This document shows positions 34,143 through 46,047 of a stretch of DNA of 64,000 nucleotides, one piece after another (position 1 is the first letter of the stretch; each line of letters opens with the position of its first letter). The translations under genes were made by a program, and so were the position numbers. The stretch comes from Massariosphaeria phaeospora (lineage: Eukaryota; Ascomycota; Dothideomycetes; Pleosporales), in contig JAADJZ010000007.1 of the NCBI GenBank assembly GCA_011032825.1, positions 434,001 to 498,000 of the forward strand, written 5' to 3'. The notes beneath the pieces were generated by a model that was not told where the DNA came from, did no database searches, and saw nothing but the letters and a program-made list of their open reading frames with translations.

Positions 34143-37100
34143 ATGAATGGTTTTAGCGGCACCGTGGCTCCTCCCGGAGGCATGTATGTGCGGGCTCTAT
34201 ACGACTACAACGCCGACGACCGCACGAGTCTGAGCTTCCGGGAAGGCGACATCATCCAGGTCATAACACAGCTGGAAAGCGGTTGGTGGGACGGGGTCAT
34301 CAACGGCGTGCGCGGATGGTTTCCGAGCAATTACTGCGCCGTCGTACCCCGCCCGTTGGACGATGCCGACGACGAGCGGCACGGTGGGGACTTGGACGAC
34401 GACCAAGACACGCAGTCGCTTGGGGGAACCGACTATACGAACTCGGATGACGAGTCTCTAAACGGGAACGACACTATATTGCCCATAGGGAGGAACGGTA
34501 GCTCCAAGGAGGAAGAGTCGTCGTTCTGGATCCCCCAAGCAACTCCGGATGGAAGGCTCTTCTACTTCAACACATTGACTGGCGTCAGCACAATGGAACT
34601 GCCTCTTGAGGCACCGTCTGCCAACGAGAATGGTCCTAGAGATCGTGTGAATGTGTACATACCCGACTCCTCACGTCCGCCGCCCGAGCTACTGGCTTCC
34701 GGTTATGTGGAAGACACGGATGACGAGAACTCTGCTTCCGATTTTGAAGGCCCTAGTAGCATGATGGGTTCACACAGCTCATTGGTAAGTTCTAGGATTG
34801 TTCATGCGAGGCATGTTGCTGATCAGCCTTGTGTAGCCTCCGAGAAAGCGTTTATCGGATGGTGTGTCACCAGCCACGTCAATGGACTCCTTGAACGGAG
34901 CTTCACCGACTACAAGATCGCATGATGCCAACGGCGCAAGTTTTTCGGGAACAGCCATGCCCGCTATCGGTACCACATCAACATCTTTTGCTAACAGTCC
35001 TCTTGCGGGTCCCCCGATGACCTCTGCGATGTCACGCAAATTCTACGACGATATAAACCCTGTGACTCTCACATGGCATAGAATGGTCGATGACATGCGT
35101 CGCGCAGTCGAGCAATATCGACAGGCGATAACCAACAGCGATCGGTCTGAGTTTGTGAAGAGGGCGGAAGACATTTCGGACCATCTCCGCTTACTTCTGG
35201 CTGCCGGTTCCGGAACCACTGACAACCATTCGGGAAACCCTTCCATCATATCGACCAACAAGGCCCTATATCCCCACTTCCGCGAAACAATGTCCAGGTT
35301 TTCCAAACTGGTCCTTTCCTCGCATATCGCCGCATCTGACTTTCCTCCGCCCGATTCTTACTCAAAATGTCTTAAGGAAGCAGACGGCGTTCTAAACGGA
35401 GTGTACGGGTTCGTGGAAGTAGCGCGCCAACAACGAGGCGAAGACATTCCGCGACTGGTTCCCGGTTTCATTGTCGGTAGCAATCTGGGCGGCAACTGGC
35501 ACAACAATGGCATAGATACCCGCGATCCCGCTGCATCCATGTCATTCATTGATCAAGAAGATTATGAACCATTTGTTGAGGCTACGGTGAAGCTGGATTC
35601 CCGTGTTTTGGAAAGGTTGGAGGACGTCAAGCGCTTGATAGTCTCCAGTATTCGGCGCCTTGATGAACAGCTGGTCGTTCGGGAAAAGATTGTGACACCG
35701 CATCGGCACCAGGTTATTGGCGATAACGTCTGCCACGCCGCCGGTAAAGTCCTTGATGTCTGTCGCCCTTGGATATCTACCATTGAGTCTATCAACCTGT
35801 CTTCAGTAAGCTCAACCGCCCAAGGACAACAGCTTGGCGAATTCAACATTCAGAGGCAACGAGTCTATGACCTAGTTTCGGAGTTAGTAATTTGCTGCCA
35901 AGGGGTTGCGGCCCCGTTAGCAGATGAATGGGCAGAGACTCGTGGCGACTCTCTCGAAGACCGCATCAACACTGTGCGGGCCATTTCACGGGATTTGGAG
36001 ACGAGTATCGCCCAGCAATATGGACTACTCCAACACCTATCCGAAGCAACACCTTTGGCAGATATAGCACCCCGCACGGATCCTCGAAGGAATACCGACA
36101 CCGAAGTGCCGAACTCCCACAACAGAGGACCAATGATTAATGCCAGACCCCTTCTAAAGGACTTACCTCAGTCGAATACCTATAGCGAGGGCACCGGACT
36201 AGACGATACTAAGGTTCCCAGGACTGCTAACAGTAGTAAGAAGATCAAAGACTTCTTCGGTGAAGTACCAATTATCCCCCAAACCGCCGAAGATGTTCCA
36301 GAATTCCTGAAGCTCGACCATGAAGGCGAAATTTCTTACGATACCAAATCAAATACTCCCCAACTCAAGGGAGGAACATTGACAGGTCTCGTGGAACAGC
36401 TCACACGCCATGATCGTCTTGACCCTGCCTTTAACAACACCTTCCTTTTGACATATCGATCGTTTACCACTGCCTCGGAACTCTTCGAAATGCTAGTGAA
36501 GAGATGGAGCATTCAGCCACCGTACGGGCTGGCGAAAGAGGACTACCAATCCTGGGTAGATAAGAAGCAGAAGCCTATTAGGTTTCGTGTGGTGAATATC
36601 CTGAAGAGCTGGTTCGACAACTACTGGATGGAGGGCAACGACGAAGAAGCAAGGATACTAATCCAGAGAGTCTACAACTTTGCGAAAGACCACGTGGCAA
36701 CCACTAGCACACCCGGTGCTGCCCCTCTTATGACTTCAGTAGAACAGCGCTCGCTTGGCCCGGATATGCCGACTAAGCGCTTAGTTCCCACTCCAAGCAC
36801 ACAGACGCCTCAGCCTATTCTCCCCAAGCACATGAAGAAGCTCAAGTTTCTGGACATTGATCCTACCGAGTTTGCGCGCCAGCTTACTATTATCGAGTCC
36901 AAGCTTTATGGCAAAATCAGGCCCACGGAGTGTCTGAATAAGACGTGGCAGAGGAAACTACTACCAGGGGACCCCGATCCAGCGTCCAATGTGAAGGCAC
37001 TGATTCTCCATTCGAATCAATTGACGAACTGGGTGGCACAAATGATTCTAACACAGTCGGATGTGAAGCGAAGAGTGGTGGTAATCAAACACTTTGTTCT

Positions 37101-37782
37101 CGTGGCAGACGTAAGTTGAGCAGGATATACTCGAAGCTTCGGCCATTAACTTGGTTTAGAAATGCCGCATGTTGAACAACTTTTCTACGCTGACGTCCAT
37201 CATCTCTGCGCTTGGGACTGCTCCTATCCACCGTCTTAACAGGACATGGGGAGCAGTTAACGCAAGAACAATGGGGGTTTTGGAAAGCATGCGAAAACTC
37301 ATGGGAAGCACCAAGAATTTTGCAGAGTATCGGGACACGTTGCACCGAGCGAATCCGCCTTGCATTCCATTTTTTGGTAAGCACAAAATGCATTGCCCCT
37401 TTACTTGTGCTAATAGGAACAGGCGTGTATTTAACCGACCTGACGTTCATCGAGGATGGCATTCCGTCGCTGATCAAGAAGACCAACCTCATCAACTTTG
37501 CCAAACGAGCCAAGACGGCTGAGGTGATCCGGGACATTCAGCAATACCAGAATGTGCCATATCCACTACAGGCCGTGGCGGAGCTGCAAGATTACATCTT
37601 GACAAACATGCAATCAGCAGGCGACGTGCACGAAATGTACGACATGAGCTTGCAGGTAGAGCCGCGCGAGCGCGAGGACGAGAAGATTGCGAGGTATGCC
37701 TTGACATCCACCATGTTTAAATAGTAGACTTAAGGATTACTAACGGGATGATAGACTGCTGTCAGAGTCTGGATTCTTGTGA
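34143..37782 (+). CDS. CDC25: Cdc25-type Ras guanine nucleotide exchange factor
   Basis: Five exons: 34143..34784, 34837..37110, 37160..37376, 37417..37693 and 37755..37782 (3438 nt, 1145 aa). Domain order: SH3 at ~18-72 (ALYDYNADDRTSLSFREGD, WWDGVINGVRGWFPSNY); a WW-like segment at ~133-160 (FWIPQATPDGRLFYFN); a helical middle; RasGEF_N at ~725-850 (GGTLTGLVEQLTRHD, FNNTFLLTYRSFT); and the catalytic RasGEF domain at ~890-1125 (DIDPTEFARQLTIIESKLY, ALGTAPIHRLNRTW, YLTDLTFIEDG). It activates Ras by GDP/GTP exchange. A 28-bp last exon restores the conserved end EDEKIARLLSESGFL; its intron carries a consensus TACTAAC branch site (37736-37742). Without it the frame would run into a non-conserved tail. 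Confidence 0.93.
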
Positions 37783-39605
37783 TGATACCCCACGAAGCAT
37801 TGATCTATGGAGCGAAATGAAACATTTGGCGTTGGTTGTAGGTACTTGGGGGAGACGTGAAGCAATGGCGACAGTTTGATTTATGCGGCCGGGGCAAGTC
37901 ATGGTGTCGCATCCTACCGAGTTTTACGTACAGAGGATTGGGAACGAGGGCGAAAGCGGAAGCCGGGGAGCAGAGAAGGAGCCAGCTATGACGTTCGTAG
38001 TCTATAGTGGAGCTATTTACGATTGTCGAGTAACGTCTTCTGGAGCGGAGTGCGCCGCGATGGCGGGGCGGACATGGTTGTTGATGAACGACGGTATGTG
38101 AAACCTGATGTGGCAGGGTTAGGGCAGGTGGCACGGGAAAAGGTCTTGTAGCGATGCAATTTCAAAGATGAAGAGTCTGCGCCTACAGATTAGCCAATGA
38201 AGAGAGATGGCGCTGTGGCCCCTGTCGCATAGATCTTGTGGCTCGAAATTGCGGAGATGGGCAGGATGCAGTTGGCCAGTCGCGGTGGTGGCACTGTCTG
38301 GGGCGGCCTGGGTCGGAAGTGTGTTGGGAACTTGGATTCGCGACGCACAAAATGTCCGGCAGCGTTAGGGTTTGGAGGAAGTGGTCATTCAGCCGGGATG
38401 GGCAGGGCAGGCCGTCGAGAGTTGGCCGTGGGCTTGCCGCCAAAAGTCAGACTGGTTGCGAGATTGCGACGAGATTGCGAGATGGCGAGATTGCGAGGCT
38501 GTCGGCTGTGTGCGGCGACAGCGGCTCCAGTAGTCGCGTCGATGGCTGGCCCATGACGGGTTCGTGGGTGGCCGGGCGAATAAGCAGCCACCGCTGGCCA
38601 CCAAGGGTCCAAGGCCAAGGATGCGGAGGTCATTTGCCATTTAATATTGCTCGGCCTCGCCTCTCGAGTGTCCAGCGCAGAGACAGAGAGCAGCGCGGCT
38701 GCGGGCCTGCCGAGGGAACAGGCAGGAGACAGGAGACAGGAGACAGGATAAGACAGCCAAGGGTCCCTGGGGAGGCGCCTGAGGCGTGCGGCGTGCGGCG
38801 TGGGGAGGAGCGAGCCCGGAGTGGAGCCCGGAGTGGGAGGGGTCGTGCGACACCTGCCAACGGCGAGGCTGGGCACAACGGACGAGGCAGCTGCGGTGCG
38901 CCGGCGTAGGTAGTCGAGCGCCATTGCTGCTCGTCGGCAACCGGCAGTGTGCCTGTGTGTGCCTGTGCCGGCGCCTGCTGCTGGTCGCCCTTCTCGCGTG
39001 CAGCGCTGTGTGGCTTCTCTGCAATGGCATCAGAACAAGCCTAAGCAGAATGCATCGGCTGGGAAGAGCGCGCTGGCGGCGGGAACGACTCAGGCACTCC
39101 CAGAGACGGTCGCGGGCGTGCGTCTTTTGACAGGCACAAGTTCCCGCCGGCAGCAGCAGCAGCGCCCATCGCCATCGCCCATCGCCAGCACACCCATCGC
39201 CAGCACCCAACCCCAACCTTGCATCCAAGCACCCAAGCACCCAGGCACCCAACGCTCCCAAGCACCTCCACAAGACGCACACACATCCACGCACGTTAAC
39301 TCGGCACCCTCGGCGCGGCTGGTGTCTTGTGTCCTGTTGGCCCGCGTGCACGCATCAGCTCGGCGAACCGTTGTCCAAGCGTGAGTGGCTGTCCCAAATT
39401 ACTGCTTTCGACCGTTGCGCCGCCGCCTCGCCCTGGCCCTGCCCCTGCTGGCGTGCGCTGCCCCAGAGTCCCAGACTCCGCTCCCACCGCCCGACTACTT
39501 ACTTGTACCGCCGCGCTCTCCTTTCGTTGTCCACCTGCTGTCACTCTTTACCCCCCAACCTGACCTTCTAGTCGTTCTCTACCGTTCTCTACCTACCTAA
39601 TTACC
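37783..39605. other. intergenic with simple repeats; GH16 promoter
   Basis: GC-rich spacer of 1.8 kb. Simple repeats: GAGATTGCG-type copies at about 38457-38497 and GGAGACA copies at 38724-38750. CCCATCGCCAGCA/AGCACCC-type runs occur at 39165-39265. Several long open frames in overlapping phases come from base bias; none has a domain. The last few hundred bases should be the promoter and 5' untranslated region of the GH16 gene. Confidence 0.45.
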
Positions 39606-40865
39606 ATGTTACACCGTGCAGTGGGCGCCGTGCCCTGGCTGCTTCTGGCAGTGCCTCGCTTGGGTGAGTCCGCCGGCCGGCCGACGTCTGCGCGGGCAAA
39701 AGAAGTGTTGCGCTAACTCTGCGACAGCCAACGCAGCCTGCGAGTGCGGCTACTCGCTCAACAAGACGACCGACGCTGACCATGCTGTCTTTACCGACCT
39801 GATGGAGAACGACTTCCTGCACACGTCGCTCGACAACGTCACCGAGGCCGGCTGGAGGCCGCAGCAGTACAACATGTCGTCCGAGGCCTCACGTGGCCCC
39901 TTCGGCAAAAACTTCTCCATCCCCAATGTGGAAACAAACGCCTTCAAGCAGGCCGACGCATGGTCTGGCGAGTCCGAGAAGGGCGGTGATGCTGGCCTGA
40001 AGTTGTGGGTGCGAGGCGACCATTCGCGTGGATTCGTCAACTCGGCCGAGATGGCTTCGGTGCGAGACGATGCCGCCTACGGCAGTTTTCGTGTAGGCCT
40101 GAAGTTGTCGGCGCAGTCTGGCACTTGCGGTGCTTTCTTCTGGGTAAGCAACGACCGCCTCGGTGTGTGCACCTCCCGTGCAAAACATGCTAACATGCGC
40201 AGTACCACAACAACTCCCAGGAGATCGACATGGAGTTCCTCTCAAAACAGTTCAATCAATCCCAAGGAACAGTAAACCTTGTCCTCCAAACGCCAGAGTC
40301 CGTGGAGAAGAACTATGACGCGTCCAACACGTCCGAATTCAAGGTCCAGGCCTTGCCATTCCGTCCGGATGAGAAATTCCACGAGTATCGCTTTGACTGG
40401 TCCCCGGGACGAGTAGCATTCTACGTGGATGGAACGTTTCATTATGAGATGACCAACAACCTGCCCACCCAGGGCGGCCGCTTCTTGTTTAACCACTGGA
40501 GTAATGGGGACCCGTTGTGGTCTGCCGGCCCACCTGGCGCCGACACCGCAATGACGATTTCGTATATGAAGTCGTACTTCAACTCGACCGATCCGGCACG
40601 ACACGACGTGCACAAGGGACGATGCCCCACCTACGATCCCGCCAAAGTGTGTGCCATTCCAGAGCAGACCAAAGCACCTGACCCCTCAGAAGGCCCGGAC
40701 GGCGCGAAGACCTACTTCTTCACCAAAGACGGCCCGGACAAAGTACCCGGTCAGATCGTTTATCGCCAGACCTCATATGAAGGCGCAGCAACCAGCCTTT
40801 TCGCATCACCGTCGATATACCTTTCCCTGCTCGTCACTTTCTTCAGCTGCATAATAGTCATATAA
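39606..40865 (+). CDS. GPI-type GH16 beta-glucanase/transglycosylase
   Basis: Three exons: 39606..39663, 39728..40143 and 40203..40865 (1137 nt, 378 aa). It begins with a signal peptide (AVPWLLLAVPRLGANA, cleavage near ANA|ACECG). The GH16 catalytic motif is E165-I-D167-M-E169 in SQEIDMEFLSKQF, preceded by CGAFFWYHNNS. Other family blocks are EYRFDWSPGRVAFYVDG and FLFNHWSNGDPLWSAGPP. The C-terminus ends in a hydrophobic tail (SIYLSLLVTFFSCIIVI) after a Ser/Thr spacer, as in GPI-anchored wall enzymes. The likely role is hydrolysis or transfer of cell-wall beta-1,3(4)-glucan or chitin-glucan, outside the plasma membrane. Which GH16 subfamily (Crh-like or ENGase-like) is not certain. Confidence 0.88.
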
Positions 40866-43207
40866 GGCGGCATCACAATGGTCTCACTACGACCACCTTT
40901 TCTTCATCCTCGCGGCCATACATACGAGCGCTGAACATAAAATCGTTTTCTTTTTCTAGTCAGATCGTACCTACAGATCATGAGCGCGACTCACGAGGCA
41001 ACGGCGTTTCAGGGGCGGCACTTACTTCATCCGCGTACCTTTCTATTTGTTCGACTAGCGACCGTCGTTACCTAACTTCTTCTCGAACGCTGTTTTTGCA
41101 CGTTCAAGCTGCTGGACAGGCGCTTTCTGTTTATTGCCTTTAGTGTTTACTTTTGTTGGTTCTTGTATATACCCCTTCGTTCTGGGCTAGTCGTCTGCTA
41201 TACGCTGCCCTTCTTTTCCTTCACTTCTTCGTCCAGCAGCTTTCTCTACTTCTACTGATGGGATACATGTTTATCGTGTGGAAGGTGTTGACGATTGCTG
41301 CCGTTTGGGTGCTTGGCGGGCAGAGCCAGGATTGGGGGGTTGGGTGAGGTGGTAAAGGTGGATCAACAATTGTTGGATCGGGCAAGGTCGATACCCCATT
41401 GTTTGCCATTGGTACGAGTACATGGACGCATCGGGCAGGTTACGCGGATTAGTTGCATCCGTCAACGGCGCGCCGTTTGTCGGCAGAAGTCAAGAGTAAA
41501 ATATAGTCACTACTATGAAATCAGAACTATTCTCAGACGACATGTTCCGTCGAGAAACCAATACAACAATCATCAACCCATAAATTTCATGTCATGTATG
41601 CCCCACTCTAAAGCCCTGGAGCCGTCAGCTGCCTGCTTGGGCGGTATCCCGACGCTGTGGCTTTGGTGCTGACGACTCCCGAGCACTGTTCTCACTATGG
41701 CCATTATTGCCAGTTGGTAACCACTGATGGCGATGGCGTATGCCCCACGACACTATCGAAGTCGCTTCTTACGTAGACACTGTCTTTAAATAGGTACCGT
41801 ATCGGTAAAAGAACCCGATGGGCTTCAGGGCTTATTGTTCATGACTCTGGACAATGCACTCCCTGACGCAGTGCTTCCATGGAGCGAAACCACACGAAAA
41901 GAAACAAAAACGGAAGCATCCAGATTGTCCACCGTCAGCATTAGCGGAGCGGCGTCATTCCCTCGCACCAGCGGAAAAGCGCATCTGTCTTTGGTGTTGA
42001 GCAGAATCGCAAACATGGAAAAGCTGCAAAAGGACAAGGCATTCGCATCGCGGGAAAGCTTACGGTCCTGCCCCTGCGCCGGCTGCTCCGTATCGCCGTC
42101 GCCGATTCCTGCTTCGGGGCTAGGCAAGGATGACGAGGCTTGCTGATCTCCATGTCAAGCAAGTAAGCTTGCAAGGCTGGAAAATTTCATCAGCATCTTA
42201 AAAAATGAGGAAGCTCAGCGACAAACATCAAAAACTCCACGTTGCACCAGTGTGCCTTCTCTTGCTGATGAGTGTGCGCAGTCGTGGCACAGGAAGCCCC
42301 TTTTCGGGCCCAACCGACCGACCGAGTCCAGCGGCACCGAAGTGACAGACACCCCAACGCCGGCTCTCCAATATCCAGCGCAAAAGCCCAGCCACCCAGG
42401 CATCAGCGTTGCTGGCGCAAGCATTATGGCTGCCGCTAGCTTTTTGTGCCGCCGTAGCGAATGCTTGACGCTGCCATCACCCAATGAGCCGCCGCCGACC
42501 ATGGCGGGTGGGCATCCGGGCTTGTGTCGCGCGACATCTCGTTTGAGGAGGTGGAGGTGGTGGGCCAATGTGGTGCAACGCTGGCACGGGTTTGGGTTAG
42601 GCTGTGGGCGGAAATTGTGCCTGGCAAGGAGATCGATAGGAGAGGCCAGATGCAAGGCTGGTGGGTGACTCGTTCGTTGGATGCGACTTTGACTCTTTCT
42701 TCTCCACCACGACACTCCCTCCCTTTGCGTGCTCTTTGTTTGTTGGTCGGCCACCTGGGCTGACGTACGGTCTTTACTTACGGTGTACTAACTGCTAAAA
42801 AGCGCACTGTCTCACTGTCTTTACTGGTTCGTTGAGTTTGGTACCGGTACGTGAGATTGTGGACGAGGCTGTATGAGACATTGCACGTTATCCGGCACCG
42901 TTGAGAAAACCATTACGCACTGCGGAATTGGATATCGTCAGTCTCTAATTCGAGTACGGTTTTTCGCACGGGTCATTCACTCACTTGATACCTTCCCGTC
43001 GTCGACTTCTGCACGGAAGCTGCTGTTCATCAAGGGGCACTGCGAAAGAACAATCATCGCGTGGGAAAGAGCATCGCAGCGACCCGCATAGACGTATATC
43101 CGCCACACATTCCTCTGCCCTAAACGACCATACGTCAACACAACAAACAATAAACGAAACATCATCGAGCCGGCCGGATATCCACGTCGAGTCCGAACCC
43201 AGACACC
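40866..43207. other. long intergenic region
   Basis: About 2.3 kb without a supported gene. Open frames at 41835-42146 (+), 41825-42174 (-) and 42215-42754 (-) have no domain, and the last starts without an ATG. 40866-41300 is probably the GH16 3' untranslated region. 42770-43207 should hold the promoter of the small secreted protein. Confidence 0.4.
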
Positions 43208-43963
43208 ATGCGGGTGCACACATTCTCTACACTTCTCCTACCCGCACTGGCTAGCTGCTATGCCGTCCAGTCGGAAGCACAACTAGCAGATGCCTTGACG
43301 ACAACCATATCACCGGCTGCGACGCCTGCCTCTGTGCCCAAGTCGACTATTCCCCTGCCGACATCCGTTGCAGTTCTCGTGGACTTGGAGTGAGTTTATC
43401 CTTACCACTGCTTCTATCCCATGAACATATCAATTGACCATTCTTCCAGGCTACGACAAGCACCAGGCCTCGTCCCCGTCGCCCCAGCCCCCGGGGCCCC
43501 AGCCGTGCCAAATGCAAACCCCAATCCCAACGCCCCCCCAGCAAAGCCGCCCGCAAACCCCAATGCTCCAGTAGCACCAAATCCCGTTGCTCCAAACCCC
43601 AATGCGCCGGTCGTTCCCGTCGTCCCGCCCGCGAACCCGGTTGTCACTAGTGCTGCTGCTGCAGTGCCCGCCGTGCCCGGCGCAGAGCCAACGGATTCGA
43701 TATCTGTCAAAGAGGTATGGAAAGAGACCATCATCGGTGGCACCAAAACGTGGGTCCAGCAGTTTGTCACCTTGCATTTTGCGGCTGTGCCGTCTCAAGC
43801 GCCTCTGCCAGGAAAGGGAGCCGTCGGTATGGGCTCACTGACTGGTAAACCGGGACAGACGAAGACGGTCGTGCTGGGAGGCGCGGCGCCGACGACGGGG
43901 CCGGGTATGATAATGGGCGCTGTTGCTGCGTTCGGTGTGGGGTTGGCCGGCATGGTTGTATGA
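43208..43963 (+). CDS. secreted proline-rich protein, Kre1-like wall protein candidate
   Basis: Two exons, 43208..43389 and 43450..43963 (696 nt, 231 aa). A signal peptide (MRVHTFSTLLLPALASCYA) leads the protein. Residues ~65-135 form a Pro/Asn/Ala-rich stretch built of NPNAP/NPVAP-like repeats, likely extended and exposed. The C-terminal third has a conserved-looking segment (TKTWVQQFVTLHF, GKGAVGMGSLTG) and ends in a hydrophobic tail (MIMGAVAAFGVGLAGMVV), consistent with a GPI anchor. This layout recalls Kre1-type wall glucan-linked proteins, but the similarity is weak and based on general features. It could simply be an unclassified wall protein. Confidence 0.65.
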
Positions 43964-46047
43964 ACAAGACAGGGTGTTATTGGAAAGGTTCTGGATATGA
44001 GACTTATCAGATATGGCGTCCTGCAACGGGCAGGCGGTCTTGGATAGAGCGTGGGCGCCAGAGAGAAGCTCTTGGACAAAGCGACGCAAGACTTACCCTC
44101 CAACATCCCTCCTCTCGAGCAGACATAAGACTCGACGATTAGTGGTCTGGTGGTTGTCTAGAGGACTGGGATCGCTTCCCCAATGCCGGACTAATGTGTA
44201 CATGTAGTATCTGTTCCGCAAACTAGAGTTCAAGATTTAGGAATACCAATCCGTTTCCTCACTTACTTTTTCTGTGTACTGACTGCTACTGATGCCCACA
44301 CAGGATATCTCAACGACTCGCTACTCTGCTCGCAAGACCCGTCACAGTAGGCTTCTTCGCCCCGGAGATGGATGGCAGAAACTAGGTGTCGAGGAATACG
44401 CCCGACACGAAAATCTGTCGAACAGGCCGACTCGCTGGCTCTTGGTAAGTCAACAGGCAATAACGATTCGACACGACACGATGTACCCAGGACGCTCGCT
44501 GGCCATGGGCATGACGTTTTGACGGACTGAATATGGTTCGGACCTGGAGGCGGGGAGGAATAAACAGGTGGATGACTGATAGCAGACGTGCTGTAGCTTA
44601 ACTAACTTGTAATCTGATCAGGCGCGCGTTACACTTCTCCATTCAAACATCGAATGGATGGCAACGGGGGATATTTGTGTCTATTGTTTGTGATCTGGGT
44701 CCAAACTGTTATATTGAAAGGTATGGTTCAATTCGAAGGGGAAATCAGCCGCGATCAGCGACTATTCTGTCAGGGGCTTACGCAACAATCGCGATCGACA
44801 TCGACAGCAATACCGCATACATCACTCGCCTCAGCCCTTACAAGACATTGAGTATTGTATACCTGCATACATTCTCAAGCCTCTAGTCTTGTCCATGCCG
44901 AAATAAGCTTCTCTGTTTTTACACTCAATGCTAGCTAGATATATGGAAATCCAGTCCGATTTCCCGACATCCTGATTTCGCTCGCCTTCCCCGACCATGT
45001 CGAAATAAGTATGCTAGATCGAAAAAGCCACCCAGTCTCCTTAGATAGAGCACTACCAACCAGTGCGCAAGCGCAGTACACCACAAACTCCAGTCCCATC
45101 CTCCCAACTAACAACACTCTACAAAGAACTATCCCGCTATACGCCCGTCACATCCCTTTCTCCATCTATCTAGCAGCCCACTCTGATCTCCCAAAAAAAC
45201 ATAAAAAAAAACATACAACAGCGGGGATTCGCTAGTAGTCACCTACCCAGCTACTAATCCGCCGGTACACTGCTTAAGTACGGCTGAGCGAACGGGAAGC
45301 CCTGTTTTCAGTGTCCTGTGGTTGTATGTGCCAGACTTTGGCGATGTGTGGGTATATAATATGTTGGTTGTAGGAGTGGGAGCAAGCATAGAGGGGAAGA
45401 TGTATATAAAAAGATGAGCGATCTTGGATGAGCACAAACAGCACATCGTGACCAGCTCGCGAATCGTGCTAGCAGTCTGCATGATGGCCGAATTGGAATT
45501 AGGGACGCGCGAGTACCATTGTATTTATGTGTGTTCTGGAGAGCGTCACAGATATACAGCGTAGCACGATTGTTATCAAGCGATAATTACACATCTCATG
45601 TTCAGCGCCTGATTATTAAAATTACTAGTGATTTATCCTTGCGCAAATACTCCATTCGTTGCGCCCCGTGTTCAGCAACCCATTGGTCATTGAGGAGCGC
45701 ATGCTCAACTCAAACCCGTTTTCCAACCAAGCCATCCATTGTAAACGCCGCGCTCGAAATGTTACGCCAAGTGCCATTTTTCACTCCAGAAACCCATTCA
45801 GAGAGTAGATTCAAATTAAGGGAACACGCAAATCGAACGACCAATGCATCGATAGCTAGTAGACAGACTGCAAGAAGAAGGTGTAGCGAGGAAAAGAAAT
45901 TGTACAATGCGAGTATGGGGTATATCCTCCTCCAGGCCAAATAGGCCGCAGTACCCTTTTAAGCATAAAGGAGATTCGTGACAGGTGAATTAGTGGTTGG
46001 AACGGTAGGATCGTGCCGAAGTAATGCTGGTGGCTCCAAGGCTGACT
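43964..46047. other. long intergenic region
   Basis: No supported gene in 2.1 kb. AT-rich parts around 44880-45250 include poly-A runs (45196-45202, 45206-45214). Open frames (for example 45519-45944 +) have no domain or protein-like composition. The left end is the 3' region of the secreted-protein gene, the right end that of the arrestin gene. Confidence 0.4.

Noticed and set aside
38238..39351. Open frames of 179-236 codons between the Ras exchange factor and GH16
   Set aside because: Base-composition artefacts over simple repeats; no family motif, and adjacent frames are equally open.
42215..42754. Minus-strand frame containing CxxC and HKPGC, resembling a MYND finger
   Set aside because: It has no ATG start, the spacing does not match a MYND domain, and the opposite strand is also open.
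45519..45944. 141-codon plus-strand frame
   Set aside because: Starts in non-coding DNA with no domain, unusual composition, and no flanking splice or promoter structure.
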